A stretch of 64,000 nt of DNA. Origin: Sanderia malayensis (lineage: Eukaryota; Cnidaria; Scyphozoa; Semaeostomeae; Pelagiidae). Below, in pieces: positions 22,150-32,340 of this stretch. The stretch is from contig RQOL01000914.1 of NCBI GenBank assembly GCA_013076295.1, positions 62,001 through 126,000 on the forward strand, in the 5' to 3' direction. The first letter of the stretch is position 1; every line of letters starts with the position of its first letter. The notes beneath the pieces were generated by a model. The model did no database searches. It saw only the letters and a program-made list of their open reading frames with translations, and was not told the origin of the DNA. A program made the translations under genes and the position numbers.

Positions 22150-22980
22150 TCTGCGAAGGTCACGTGATGATTTTTGTATGTGGGTATATGGCAATGAAAT
22201 TCAAACTCAATGTTTAGTTTATTATTTTAACCACGGTAATGGATTTTGTTTTTCGATTTTCTCCCTAATTATTGAATTATTCCATTAATTATTCTGCTAA
22301 TTGTGCTATCACGAAAAAACTACGGTTTACGCTGGCGAAACTTCCAAATTCGCGTCCCGAACTCCATTTTCGAACAAAGTATTCGCTCTTCACGTGACCC
22401 ATTTCGCCTTTTCCTGCAATTTGATTGGCTCATTCGCGACTTCACATGACCTGTGACGCGTATTTCGTTATCATGCAAATTTGCCCTCGGGTTGAACAGC
22501 AAATACTTTTGGAGAAGAAGCGTGTTTTTGTTTTGCACACAAAACATAACTGGGCGCCTTTCAAAGTGTTTTACGACCTGAATTATCTTTGTAAAGACTT
22601 ACCCACATAATTGTTTGAGAGACCTCTGGAAAATTACAGGAAACAATTGAGAACACAGGTGATATCGTTGTTTTTTTTGTGAATGAGATAGTTGTAGTTT
22701 AGGTAGTAGGCGACCGCCATTGTTGCTTCGCCATGCTTGCGATGCTTAGGCCTAATGTAAGCAAGCCCAAAGTTTTAATAAACAAATTATGATAAGGGGT
22801 TATCAGGCGAGCGAGGCAAGCCAAACTATTGCAACAGGAGTAGGCGGAGGCATGAGCGTAAGCGAATGCAGCGCACAAAGTGCGCCCTATCAGCTAACGT
22901 TTCTTGGTAATAGATAGACAGGCGAGCGCAGCGAGCTAACCCATTGTACGTGGGGTTGAAAGAGCCATGAGCGTTATAGT
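22150..22980 (+). mobile_element. Helitron-like element C2, left part
   Basis: Starts TCTGCGAAGGTCACGTGATG, 11 bp after C1 ends, and follows C1 closely through the first 650 bp. It then enters 88-bp repeat units that break off near 22980, where the nuclease-encoding element begins. Its right part resumes at 28621. Confidence 0.6.
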
Positions 22981-23067
22981 CCAGGCGGTGAGTGAGGTAG
23001 GTATCACCTGAGTGGGTAATTAATGGGACAAGCATATTCTAGACCAGTTTTTGACGTAGAATCCGAA

Positions 23068-23415
23068 TCTGGATGTTATTCATGAAAAAGAGAACGCTTT
23101 TTTTACATATTGCGTAATATTGCCTCGTTTTGGTCAAAATTCTTAACAGGCTGCGCAACGTGCTGAATTTGCAAACAATTAGTGGAAACGGCTTTCGTGT
23201 GACCACAGTAGCTTAAAGGTATAGCTCGTTTCCTAATCTGGATGCTTTTTCTGAAAACGAGGCTGCTTTTTTAAGATATTGCGCAACATTGCCTCGTTTT
23301 TGTCAGATTTATAGAATGCTGCGCAAGTTCTAAATTGGCAAACAACGAGTGAAAATTGCTTTCTTGTGACTATAGCTAGGAGGTAAAGCTTGTTTCCTAA
23401 TGCAAATGAAGGCAA
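23068..23415. repeat. Two ~170-bp subterminal repeats, left end of nuclease element
   Basis: Copies beginning taatctggatg near 23070 and 23238 share the aacgagg...tgcctcgtttt core and the cttgtgac...tagc...tttcctaat tail. The first copy also forms the inverted repeat with the right end. Confidence 0.65.
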
Positions 23416-23643
23416 CTTCGGTGTTTCAGAGCGACCTCGCTTTCAACCTGTCAAAGAACTACAAGTTAATATCTAAGATATGAAATTTAGGAATTTTGCA
23501 TTTAATACCTGTCGTGTTGCATGTGAATATCAAGAATACCATCTTTCTCAGTTTTGTTGCAGTATTATTCTCAGTTTCGTTGCAGTAGAATGTACTTATG
23601 TACATATTTGCAGGTAAGGGTTTTTTTTTGCTGCTTTTGGACG

Positions 23644-24126
23644 TTAATCCTCTGTGTCAGAAGCATCAGAGCTTGAACTGTATTCCTCTGCTTCAAAGCA
23701 TTCATCATTCATGTCATCGGTGCCAATCAATAACTCTGCCACATCTTCAGGATAGGGCACGTCAATCCAATCAGGAGAGAGATCATTAAGCCAACCATGC
23801 TGCTGAGGATCTTCCAAATGCATCTTACAATTTTGGGCCTTTCTCCACATTCTTGCAACAAAGTCTGCTCGTATTGCATGCCTTTGAAGACTACTATTGC
23901 ATGGTGGCAACAATGAAAGATCCATAACTTTGTTGTCTTGCTTCAATTTCTTCCAAGAAATGCTCGACCTAGCTCTGTTTGTATCTGCCATACCTCTCTC
24001 ACCGTACATTTTACACACTAATTTCTTTAATCTTGCAAGAACTTCCTCCGAAATATGCATTCCTACTCCCAAATTTCCAAATGCTTCTATATACTCTGGG
24101 TCATTCTTTATTCGATTCCACCACAA
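23644..24126 (-). pseudogene. C-terminal piece of the XPG-like transposon protein
   Basis: 160 codons following the GNDY motif after another one-base shift (GG run near 24140). It contains LWWNRIKNDPEY, a WKKLKQDNK segment, SLLPPCNSSLQRHAIRADF and WRKAQN, then an acidic end (SDASDTED) before TAA. Confidence 0.7.
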
Positions 24127-24159
24127 TTGCTTTCCTTTGCGCAGAAACTCGACACATAG

Positions 24160-25092
24160 TCATTCCCGGTAAAGGCATGCATACCTAGTAATGCTAATTT
24201 CTGCTCCCTGGTCAATCTGCATGAATCTAAATGTAGCAACTTTCTGTTCCTTCCTTCCGCTGCCATAGTCTATAAGAATATTGATGTTTTGCAATTCGTC
24301 CATGCAGAGTAAAATAATTCGAATATCTGTGTCCCCAGAGCTGGAATGCACCACACAAACCATTGGATCATTATTATTCTCTGATGCGTGTTTTATCATA
24401 TACGCAATTTTTGTGTCTGCTTCTTCGTGGTCAGTTTCAAGCTCCTGTGCAAGGACTGAGCTTTGAGACGTCATCTTGACGCACGTATTGCCTCGCCCAA
24501 AGAACACAGTTTGTTCACCAAGCTGTGTCGCATTTTTAGTCCATACTTCTTCGATTATCTCAAATAATCGCTCTTTATTATCTCCATTTCTCAGGAACTT
24601 GTTAAAATCTGATCGGACTCTAACATCTCCACTTCTAATAACGAATTTGTCGCTGTTTCCTCGAAGACATCGTTCGCTGTTCTTGATTGATCTGTCCCTG
24701 TAGGTATCGCATGCGATGTATATGATGCTGTAATTCTTTGGGATATCATTTAACACTTGCAGAGCAAGTTCCGAGAATGTGTTTGCAACCTTTACCATGC
24801 TTCGTATATAGGCAGCAAGGTCAAGAATGTATACTCTTAGGCTTCCTTGGTTCTCATTTGACTGTCCCTCCGTTTCCAGAATTGATTGCAATGCTGCATC
24901 CATCAGTTTACTCTTCGCCGTGTTTCTTCTAATTCCTTCGCATGTTGCCAGAGACAGAGGGACTGGTGCAAGTGGATACTGAAGTGCTTTATCTATGTCA
25001 ATAGCAGCGTTCTTCTCTGTAGATTTTGCAGCTAGGAGACCAAGAATGTCCCTTTGCACAGTAATTTCCTTTGATTTGCTTTTACCAGACAT
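24160..25092 (-). pseudogene. XPG-like nuclease segment (HEEADT and SGDTD motifs)
   Basis: The longest open piece of the element's protein, 310 codons. It holds the linker (VYILDLAAYIRSMVK), the HEEADT and SGDTDI motifs and the YGSGRKEQKV stretch. It loses frame just before the third motif: LGMHAFTGND is read one frame over at about 24165-24195, and the change looks like one extra base or two missing near 24215. Confidence 0.72.
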
Positions 25093-27377
25093 TTTAACTT
25101 TCTTGTGGGTGTCTGTGAAACTCTGCCATTTAACCCTTTCTATTCGATCGAATTACAAATCATTGACAGCACTTTGCGAGTCCAATCGTTTACAGATTTC
25201 TTCCGACAGCTTGGTGCCTTTTTCTTGAACAGAAAGCAGATCATCTGCAGCATCTTCGGGTAACGCACAACCAGATGCAAGATTGTACAATCGATCCTTG
25301 TCTAATTCTGGACAGAACGGGTTAATGAAGCTGTCTTTCAGGACATTTGTAATACTCTCAACTCTTTTCTCTGACTTCTTGATTTCTGAACTGCGTAAAC
25401 ACTTTCTTGGATCATTTGCATTGCTATTCAGATTAACTTGATTGAGCAGAGCATCAACAAACTTAGCTTGGAAGGCCTGTTTAGGACCCATTTTGCTTAC
25501 GTTTCGTGCTTTGTTGCAAAATTCTTGATGCCACCTGTGAAAAAGAAAAAAGTTTATTCAGGGGCATAATAGTTTTTGTCCTCTTTTGTGAATCTCAATG
25601 TAAATCTCAAACAGCCTCTTGAAGATTAAGATGCCCATCGGCTAAAACAAGCTTCGAAAAATAAAATGATTATTTTCCCTCTTCCTTTAGAGCTTTTCAT
25701 GAAAGTTTGCTCTCCTGCTCCATCAATCAATTGTCTGATATTGACATTATTGCGACATACAGAGATTCCTTTGTCTTGAAGCTCTTCCCTTGCACCAGGA
25801 TGCGTCTCCTCCAGGTTTCCGGATTGCATGCAAAAATAAGAGCCATAGCGAGGATAATTCTGCTTGTTAGTTGAAAAGCACAATGACACAAGCTTTTTCC
25901 AGCAATCAAGTCTCAACTGAAAATCGTTCGTGTTAATTGCAAAATGCATCTTGTGTAGCACATCAACAAGAGTCGAATATTGCATCCAAAATTGAGCAGT
26001 TTTCCCATTATCACCACTTAGACATTCACGTCTCTTTCTTTCCTATTGCTCTTCAAACTTCTGGAACAAACTTGTAGCGATGATCTTCCTAAAATCTTCC
26101 TCCGTCTTGATATTTCTGAGATCCGATTCTAGTACCTAAGGTAGGGTATCAATGAAACTGTTCCAGAACAATCTTTCTACTCCCTCAGCAACGCTTTCAT
26201 GCACCATCCATGAACGATTGTAATGCTTGCCTGTTAAAACACCATTGATTCCACCTGAAGAGCACAACCCAGCTTGGTATACTATTTCCTCCAGTCCACT
26301 TTCTTTTATAATCTTGCCAATTACTGAGAAAAATTCCATCATCCCATGGAAGTCACCTAAATGGATCAACACATTTTCAAAATCTGTCGGATTGTTCCAA
26401 ATGATGTGATAGAACTTGGCGGCTGCACCTGCATCGACAGTGATATGTGTGTATTTCATGTTTGAAACAGAACCTAACTTCTGTGATTGAGTAATGCATT
26501 CTAGCACAGTACTGTACTCAGTTATTGGATGTTGAATAGGAGGCAAAAATGTTATTTGCGTACTTTGGGAGTTATTTCTGCCAAAACATGCTGCCACCCA
26601 ACCAACAAACCTTGCAATTTCCTGTGTACCCTCAGAGTAAGAACGTCTGAGAACTTTCCAACATAGCAGTATTTGGCTTGCACTTTCATCATGTTGGTAT
26701 TGGTAGGATGCTATCAAACGGCGGAGGCTCTTTGTGCGGTATTACCTTAACCTTTTTCAATTCTTGCACTTCAACTGAAACTGTTCTCTTCTTTGAAACT
26801 GGGACTTCCAGGGTCTCGTCTCTATTGCATGTATGTATGCTGCCTTCCTTTGTTTCCGTTTTACAATCAAAGTTATCCCACCAAAAAATTGTTGGTGCCT
26901 TCCCAGCAGCATCTACTGGAATAAGAGGCAGGGGGTGTTGCAAAGAAATCATTCTCTCTGTCAGTTCTGCTTGAGCTGTTTCTATTTCTTGAACCTTATT
27001 GTAATTGCAGCAATGACCTAATCTTGCTGAAATGTCGACAGGATTTTTTAATCCTATCATACTGTGCAGCCCACATCCGAGTAAAACATGCTTGCCGGTA
27101 AGAAATTTACCTTTAGATATGCTGTAAATAATGTCCTAAGAAAGTGAATCAACGTGACATTTAACTTTTTCTCCTGCACTGTGTGCGCTTGAATGTAACA
27201 AACGTGTTAGACAATTTGTCAAGTTTTCCGGTGGCTGATGTTCCTCTGACAACAATGTTTCGACAGTCGGTGGCCATGGCAAATCAGATGCTGATTGAAT
27301 CAGCGACATAACATAATTTCTTATCGTATTAGCAGCCTCTTTTGTTACGAAGTTTCAGTAACTATGCAGAAAACTAC

Positions 27378-28169
27378 TCATTTTGTATTTGTAGGAGCAT
27401 CTTTACTAAGCACAATCTGTGCTTCGTTATTCATAACTGCCACAAACAACAATTTATCCTTAAACTCTTGCACTAACTTCTGCTTCACCTTCCCCCTCAG
27501 CCGGCAATCTTCTTTGTCCAGACTGTACACTTCTGTCAATAACTGAATTGATACGGATTGCTCTCCCTCTATCACATGATGTAGCACAAATTCAAATAAG
27601 CGCTGAAGTCTTACACTACTGTCTTCATTATTGTCGTTACTTGTTGCAGTTGAGGTTTGCGCTTTTTCTTTTGTACATACCCGCGTGTAATCTCTATAGC
27701 ATTCCTCATGCATTTTAAATTCTCTTGCGATCAAGTCTTCATTTGTAACGATAAGAAGCATCTCCTCATTGTGGTGAAGTGCTGCAGCCTTTTTTACCTG
27801 TTCGCATGCCGAAAGAGTTGTAAGATTCTTTGGTTGCTGCTTTTTGCCTTTCACTGTTATACTGTTTGAAGACTTGCGTTTCATATAGTGATTTGGAAAA
27901 AGTACACTAGAAAATTGGCCAGAGGGTCTCTGTCTTTTTTTAGATACTTCTGTAATCGTGGATTTTCTTTTGAGAACCGATATTGCATTCGTATATTTCT
28001 GGTAGCATTGTCTGTGAAATCCATGCCTTCCAGATTCAAAAAATTGCGGTAAACTTTTAATCTGTTCCTTGTGAAGATAACTTGCACCCAACATACAACG
28101 AGCATCTTCGCTTTCCAAAAGTTTCTTAAATGTTTCTTCATTCAAAGGTGTCAAAGGCTCACTGCACAC
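27378..28169 (-). pseudogene. N-terminal piece of the XPG-like transposon protein
   Basis: 263 codons with no ATG at the start. A plausible start at 28257 (MLDKQFWYAFLKEDHHEQH) is in another frame. It carries two Cys/His clusters around CSEPLTPLNEETFKKL and HRQCYQKY, and a basic stretch (KKRQRPSGQF). Function is unknown; zinc-dependent DNA binding is likely from position and composition. Confidence 0.6.
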
Positions 28170-28499
28170 ACCGAGATGCTTCTAGTGTACGACACAAATC
28201 ATGTTGCTCATGATGGTCCTCTTTCAAAAACGCATACCAAAATTGTTTGTCCAACATCTCATCTTTAGCACACTAAGACCACACAACTTGCCTAGATCTT
28301 ATAAACATTAAGTGGGAGGGTTGTTATGACATAGAAAGTGAAGTGTTAATCTAATAAGTGGAAGCATGCTTGTCACATCAATTTTGAATGTTTTGTTGTG
28401 AGTACCTAAAGTATTTATGGATTTTGGTTGATACTTCATGAATTAAGTGTTGATGAATCACAAAGTTTGAAACCGAGGCTACCCTCTGATGAGACTTTA

Positions 28500-28620
28500 G
28501 CATCCAGATTAGGAAACGAGCTATACCTTGAAGCTACTATAGTCACAGGAAAGCCGTTTCCACTAATTGTTTGCCACTTCAGCACATGTTAAGAATTTTG
28601 ACCAAAACGAGGTAATATTA
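28500..28620. repeat. Right inverted-repeat arm of the nuclease element
   Basis: The reverse complement of about 23115-23245, with roughly one mismatch per ten bases by eye. It abuts the resumed 88-bp repeat at 28621. Confidence 0.72.
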
Positions 28621-30110
28621 TGCGAGCTAACCCATGGTATGTGGGGTTGAATGGGGCATGAGCGTAAGCGAATGCACCGCACGAAGTGCGCCAACAACAG
28701 GCGAGCGCAGCGAGCTTACCCACTGTAGATGGGGTTGAATGGGACATGAGCGTAAGCGAATGCAGCGCACGAAGTGCGCCAGCAACAGGTGAGCGCAGCG
28801 AGCTAACCCATGGTATGTGGGGTTGAAAGGGGCATGAGCATAAGTGAATGCAGCGCACGAAGTGTGCCAACTTTAGGAGAGCGCAGCGAGCTAACCCATT
28901 GTAAGTGGGGTTGAAAGAGGCATGAGCGTGAGCAAATGCAGCGCACGAAGTGGGCCAACCACAGGCGAGCGTAGCCAGCTAGCCCATGGTATGTGGGGTT
29001 GAAAGAGGCATGAGCGTAAGCCATTGCAGCGCATGAAGTGCGCCAACCACAGGCGAGCGGAGTGAGTTTACCCACTGTAGGTGGGGTTGAATGGGGCATG
29101 AGTGCAAGCGAATGCACCGCACGAAGTGTGCCAACAAGACGCGAGCGCAGCGAGCTTACCCATTGTAGTTGGGGTTGAATGGGGCATGAGCGTAAGCCAA
29201 CGCAGCGCACGAAGTGCGCCAACTTTAGGAGAGCGCAGCAAGCTAACCCATTGTAAGTGGGGTTGAAAGAGGCATGAGCGTGAGCAAATGCAGCGCACGC
29301 AGTGGGCCAACCACAGGCGAGTGTAGCGAGCTAACCCATGGTATGTGGGGTTGAAAGGGGCATGAGCGTAAGCCATTGCAGCGCATGAAGTGCGCCAACC
29401 ACAGGCGAGCGGAGTGAGTTTACCCACTGTAGGTGGGGTTGAATGGGGCATGAGTGTAAGCGAATGCAGCGCGCGAATTACACCCACAACAGGCGAGCGA
29501 AGCGAGCTTACCCACTGTAGGTGGGGTTGAAAGGGGCATGAGCGTGAGCGAATGCAGCACACGAAGTGCGCCATCCACAGGCGAGCGCAGCGAGCTAACC
29601 CATGGTACGTGGGGTTGAATGGGGCATGAGTGCAAGCGAATGCACCGCACGAAGTGCGCCAACAACAGGCGAGTGCAGCGAGCTTACCCATTGTAGTTGG
29701 GGTTGAATGGGGCATGAGCGTAAGCGAACGCAGTGCACGAAATGCGCCAACCACAGGCAAGCGCAGCGAGCTTACCCATGGTATGTGGGCTGGAAAGGGG
29801 CATGAGCGTAAGCGAACGCAGCGCACGAAGTGCGCCAACTTCAGGCGAGCGCAGCAAGCTAACCCATTGTAGGTGGGGTTGAAAGGGGCATGAGCGTGAG
29901 CAAATGCAGCGCGCAAAGTGCGCCAACCACAGGCGAGCGTAGCGAGCTAACCCATGGCATGTGGGGTTGAAAGGGGCATGAGCGTAAACGAACGCAGCGC
30001 ACGAAGTGCTCCAACTTCAGGCGAGCATAGCGAGCTAACCCATTGTAGGTGGGGTTGAAAGGGGCATGAGCGTGAGCAAATGCAGCGCACGAAGTGCGCC
30101 AACCACATAA
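28621..30110. repeat. 88-bp minisatellite, about 17 copies
   Basis: Copies of an 88-bp unit containing gagctaacccattgta, then ggggcatgagcgtaagcg and gcgcacgaagtgcgcc. Spacing measured at 28631, 28719, 28807, 28895, 28983 and 29071 is exactly 88 each time. Unit variants (ACAACAG, ACCACAG and CTTTAGGAGA joints) alternate, indicating higher-order duplication. As 88 is not divisible by 3, long minus-strand frames repeat every 88 codons; these are not genes. Confidence 0.93.
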
Positions 30111-30167
30111 AGTTTTTTTCACTTGTCCCCCTCTGGAAAGCGAGTGTACACGAGTGCCCGCGGCTAG
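28621..30167 (+). mobile_element. Helitron-like element C2, right part with CTAG end
   Basis: Continues C2 after the nested transposon: the expanded 88-bp array, then aaccacataaagtttttttc, a CACTTG...CGAGTG hairpin, and the terminus GTGCCCGCGGCTAG at 30154-30167 followed by T. Homologous to the C1 end at 22138. Confidence 0.65.
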
Positions 30168-30174
30168 TCTTTTA

Positions 30175-30800
30175 CTAACGTGTAGCATTAAATCCTATTT
30201 TCAGCATTTTTTGTTTGAATATGATCATTGGAGCTTCACGTGGAAAGATGTTCGTTCTAAATCGCACATTTTCAGCAGTGGATTGGGTGAAATCACAAAG
30301 TAAATATCCATATAATCTAGCAGTGGCGTCATTGTAGATATTAATAAATGTTTTTGGGGAAGATGGCATAATTTGCTGTGCAAGAAATCTGATTTGACTT
30401 TTATCTCTTGTATTTTTAAATACAACTTGATATTGTGTGTTTAGAGAAAGATTTCTCATTTCGCTACCTCTTGGAAATGAATTCTGCATCATTACAATTA
30501 CGTTTATGTTAAGGTGAGACCTACCCTTTGTAAACAACTTTCCAAGGTCTTTAAAGTTTGCTATTTCGTGCATTAGATCATCAACAACGATGGTTATCCT
30601 TTTCTTTGATTTTGCGATTTCCTCATACAAGTTTTCAGGTAAGTCAACAATAAATCTGCAATTACCTGGAAAAGTCTTGTCTATTGTCCCCATTGTCGAC
30701 GATAGTTCTAAAGTTTTGCAGTAGGTTTTCCACCCAAGTCGTCTTACCACTTCCACTAACACCAGATAATATTAGAGAAAGAGGCGCTTTGAATCTCAGA
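30175..30800 (-). pseudogene. Packaging-type ATPase remnant (Polinton/adintovirus-like)
   Basis: A P-loop ATPase of the FtsK/HerA-related type that pumps DNA into capsids in Polinton- and adintovirus-like elements. Walker A (SGVSGSGKTT) is read at about 30740-30775 in one frame. Walker B (ITIVVDDLMHEI), the LFTKGRSHLNINVIVMMQN segment and the C-terminal ARLYGYLL and TNIFPREAP blocks follow in another. The frame change near 30700 breaks the gene. It ends with TAA near 30175, next to the C2 terminus. Confidence 0.7.
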
Positions 30801-30913
30801 TCATAAGTCTTTTTTATAACACATTTCAACTAACATCATACTCCTTATATAACAACTTGGATGGAAGTTTTACAATAAATTAAACATTGGAATTTGTGAC
30901 GTTCTTATAACGT

Positions 30914-31078
30914 TCAAGGGAATGCTGTTTCACATACTCTCAAAACCATCTTACTCAGAGTTTGTAATAAGTATCTTGATCTTTCTAGAGATTCTCCACT
31001 CAGCATTTCATTGTATAATCTTTCATGCTGATCATTGTGATCGGAATGTTGTTTATGTTCATTCAATTCTTCAAGCAT
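30914..31078 (-). CDS. Small ORF, 54 aa, unknown
   Basis: Starts MLEELNEHKQHSDHNDQHE and ends at TGA 30914-30916. It is helical and charged, looks protein-like, and has the same orientation as the ATPase. The open frame extends a few codons upstream, so it may be the end of a longer gene cut by the LINE. No family recognised. Confidence 0.4.
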   Translation of the reverse strand: MLEELNEHKQHSDHNDQHERLYNEMLSGESLERSRYLLQTLSKMVLRVCETAFP

Positions 31079-31184
31079 TGCTTTTTGAATGATTCCTTCC
31101 CCTCAGTAAACATGTTTGTATTTGCATAATCAATGATTATGCATAATCAATGCATAATCATAATCCCCTCTTTGCAATGCGTGA

Positions 31185-31418
31185 ATGGCGGTCGCACTGA
31201 ATCTTGCTCTTACGATTTTCATCATTACAAGGCAAAGAAGCCATCATTTCACTCCGCCGGCTCGTTCTGCTTTGCTCAAAACCATCATGAAGCAATTGAT
31301 GAAAAGGATTCAAGAACATGTGCAACGTTATGGATATATAAACTGGAGAAGGTTTCTATTTAGGCCAACACCCAAATTGCCGTGCTGCTTTCAGAATTCT
31401 TCTGCTCCTCGCGGGTGA
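31185..31418 (+). CDS. LINE N-terminal open frame
   Basis: 77 codons reading RSALLKTIMKQLMKRIQEH and RYGYINWRRFLFRPTPK. The basic, helical sequence before the 2A motif resembles the short leader peptide of 2A-bearing LINEs. The frame leaves the 2A frame near 31365, so it is not continuous with the main ORF as assembled. No ATG is certain. Confidence 0.4.
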   Translation: MAVALNLALTIFIITRQRSHHFTPPARSALLKTIMKQLMKRIQEHVQRYGYINWRRFLFRPTPKLPCCFQNSSAPRG

Positions 31419-31440
31419 CATCGAAACCTGCCCCGGCCCG
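31417..31440 (+). other. 2A-like ribosome-skipping motif, GDIETCPGP variant
   Basis: The frame reads LLLLAGDIETCPGP, matching the 2A consensus D(V/I)ExNPGP except that Asn is Cys. 2A peptides make the ribosome skip a peptide bond before the final Pro. They are known at the N-terminus of CR1-like LINEs in several marine invertebrates. Whether the Cys form works is unknown. Confidence 0.7.
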
Positions 31441-32340
31441 TCTTTAAAATGCAACATGTGCAATAAAACAGTTCGTAAAAATCAGACTTCAGCAACCTGT
31501 TTTGGCTGTAAAGACAAGTTTCATTTAAGATGTGCTATTGATATATTGGAAGACGGCTGCGAACGATTGTATTGCAAAGATTGTTTACCAGCCGACACAG
31601 AAACCCAAACACAGTTTGATGATACCCGGCCAGTATTCGATAACTTAAATGAATTCCTGAAAACAAGAGGCTTAAAACTGTTCCATCAAAATTTAAATGG
31701 GCTGTTGCGAAAAATCGATCACGTAAAATTTTGTTGCAAGAAACTTACGGAAACATCGATATTTTGGGTATTAGTGAGACTCACCTGCATGCTGACATCA
31801 GGACAGAAGAGGTTTCTATTGATGGATATGTGTACATTCGAAAAGATCGTGATCATGGACCCAGTGGGGGCGTTGGCTGCTATGTAAGGAAAGGTATTGA
31901 GCTCAAACTCAGAAAGGATCTGGAGGTAGCTGGACTAGAAGCAATGTGGATTGAACTGCTTGTACGAAATTCTCGACCAACTTTTGTTTGCATTTTGTAT
32001 AGACCACCCGATAGTTCAAAATATCTGGATCCTTGCTTTGACCAAAAATTTAGTGAGATGCTAAACACGGCTTTGAGTGAAAACAGGAAACGATTGTCTT
32101 AGGTGATATCAACTGTGACTATTTACAACAAAAAAAACGGCATCAAGTCAAGAGCACCCTGGAGATGCATGGATTAAAACAAATAATGCAGAATGCAACA
32201 CGTGTCACAAAAAAAACATCTACATTAATTGATATCATAGCAACCACTCACGGACATAATGTTGTAAAGCAAATCACAGTGGCAAGTTCCATCAGTGATC
32301 ATGACCTCACAGGAGTGATTGTGAAAAAGAATTGTCAAAA
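31441..32340 (+). pseudogene. LINE ORF: PHD finger and APE endonuclease
   Basis: The PHD-type finger is CNMCNKTV, then CFGCKDKFHLRC and LYCKDC (C4HC3-like spacing). The endonuclease follows with LKLFHQNLNGL, DILGISETHLH, GGVGCYVRKGI, YRPPDSS, LGDINCDY and the catalytic-type ISDHDL. These are the ordered motifs of APE-like nucleases that nick the target. The frame shifts at about 31727 (AAAATTTT), 32085 and 32330, each by one base. Confidence 0.8.

Larger units (their letters stand above)
23644..28257 (-). pseudogene. Large transposon protein with C-terminal XPG/FEN1-like nuclease, broken
   Basis: One protein of about 1,500 residues in several frames, read from about 28257 to 23644. The N-terminus has Cys/His motifs (GFHRQCYQKY and HEECYRDY) suggesting zinc binding. 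The middle (GLHSMIGLKNPVDISARLGH, FWWDNFD) is typical of a repeated animal protein family. The C-terminal third carries TDHEEADTKI, SSSGDTDIRI and, in the next frame, LGMHAFTGNDY. These parallel the metal-binding acids of FEN1/XPG nucleases (EAEA, xDxD, GCDY). An acidic Ser/Asp tail ends it. Breaks include a frame change near 28180, TAG at 27136-27138, and several frameshifts. Confidence 0.7.
22985..28620 (-). mobile_element. DNA transposon-like element encoding an XPG-type nuclease
   Basis: A block of about 5.6 kb flanked on both sides by the 88-bp minisatellite of C2. An inverted repeat links 23115-23245 with 28500-28620 (outer edge taatattRcctcgttttgg). One large minus-strand protein lies between. 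Academ-type transposons are known to encode XPG-like nucleases, so Academ or a relative is my guess; the superfamily is not proven and no target duplication was identified. Confidence 0.6.

Noticed and set aside
28621..30110. Minus-strand ORFs of up to 282 codons in the 88-bp repeat
   Set aside because: The peptide repeats every 88 residues in all frames, which is a tandem-repeat artefact.
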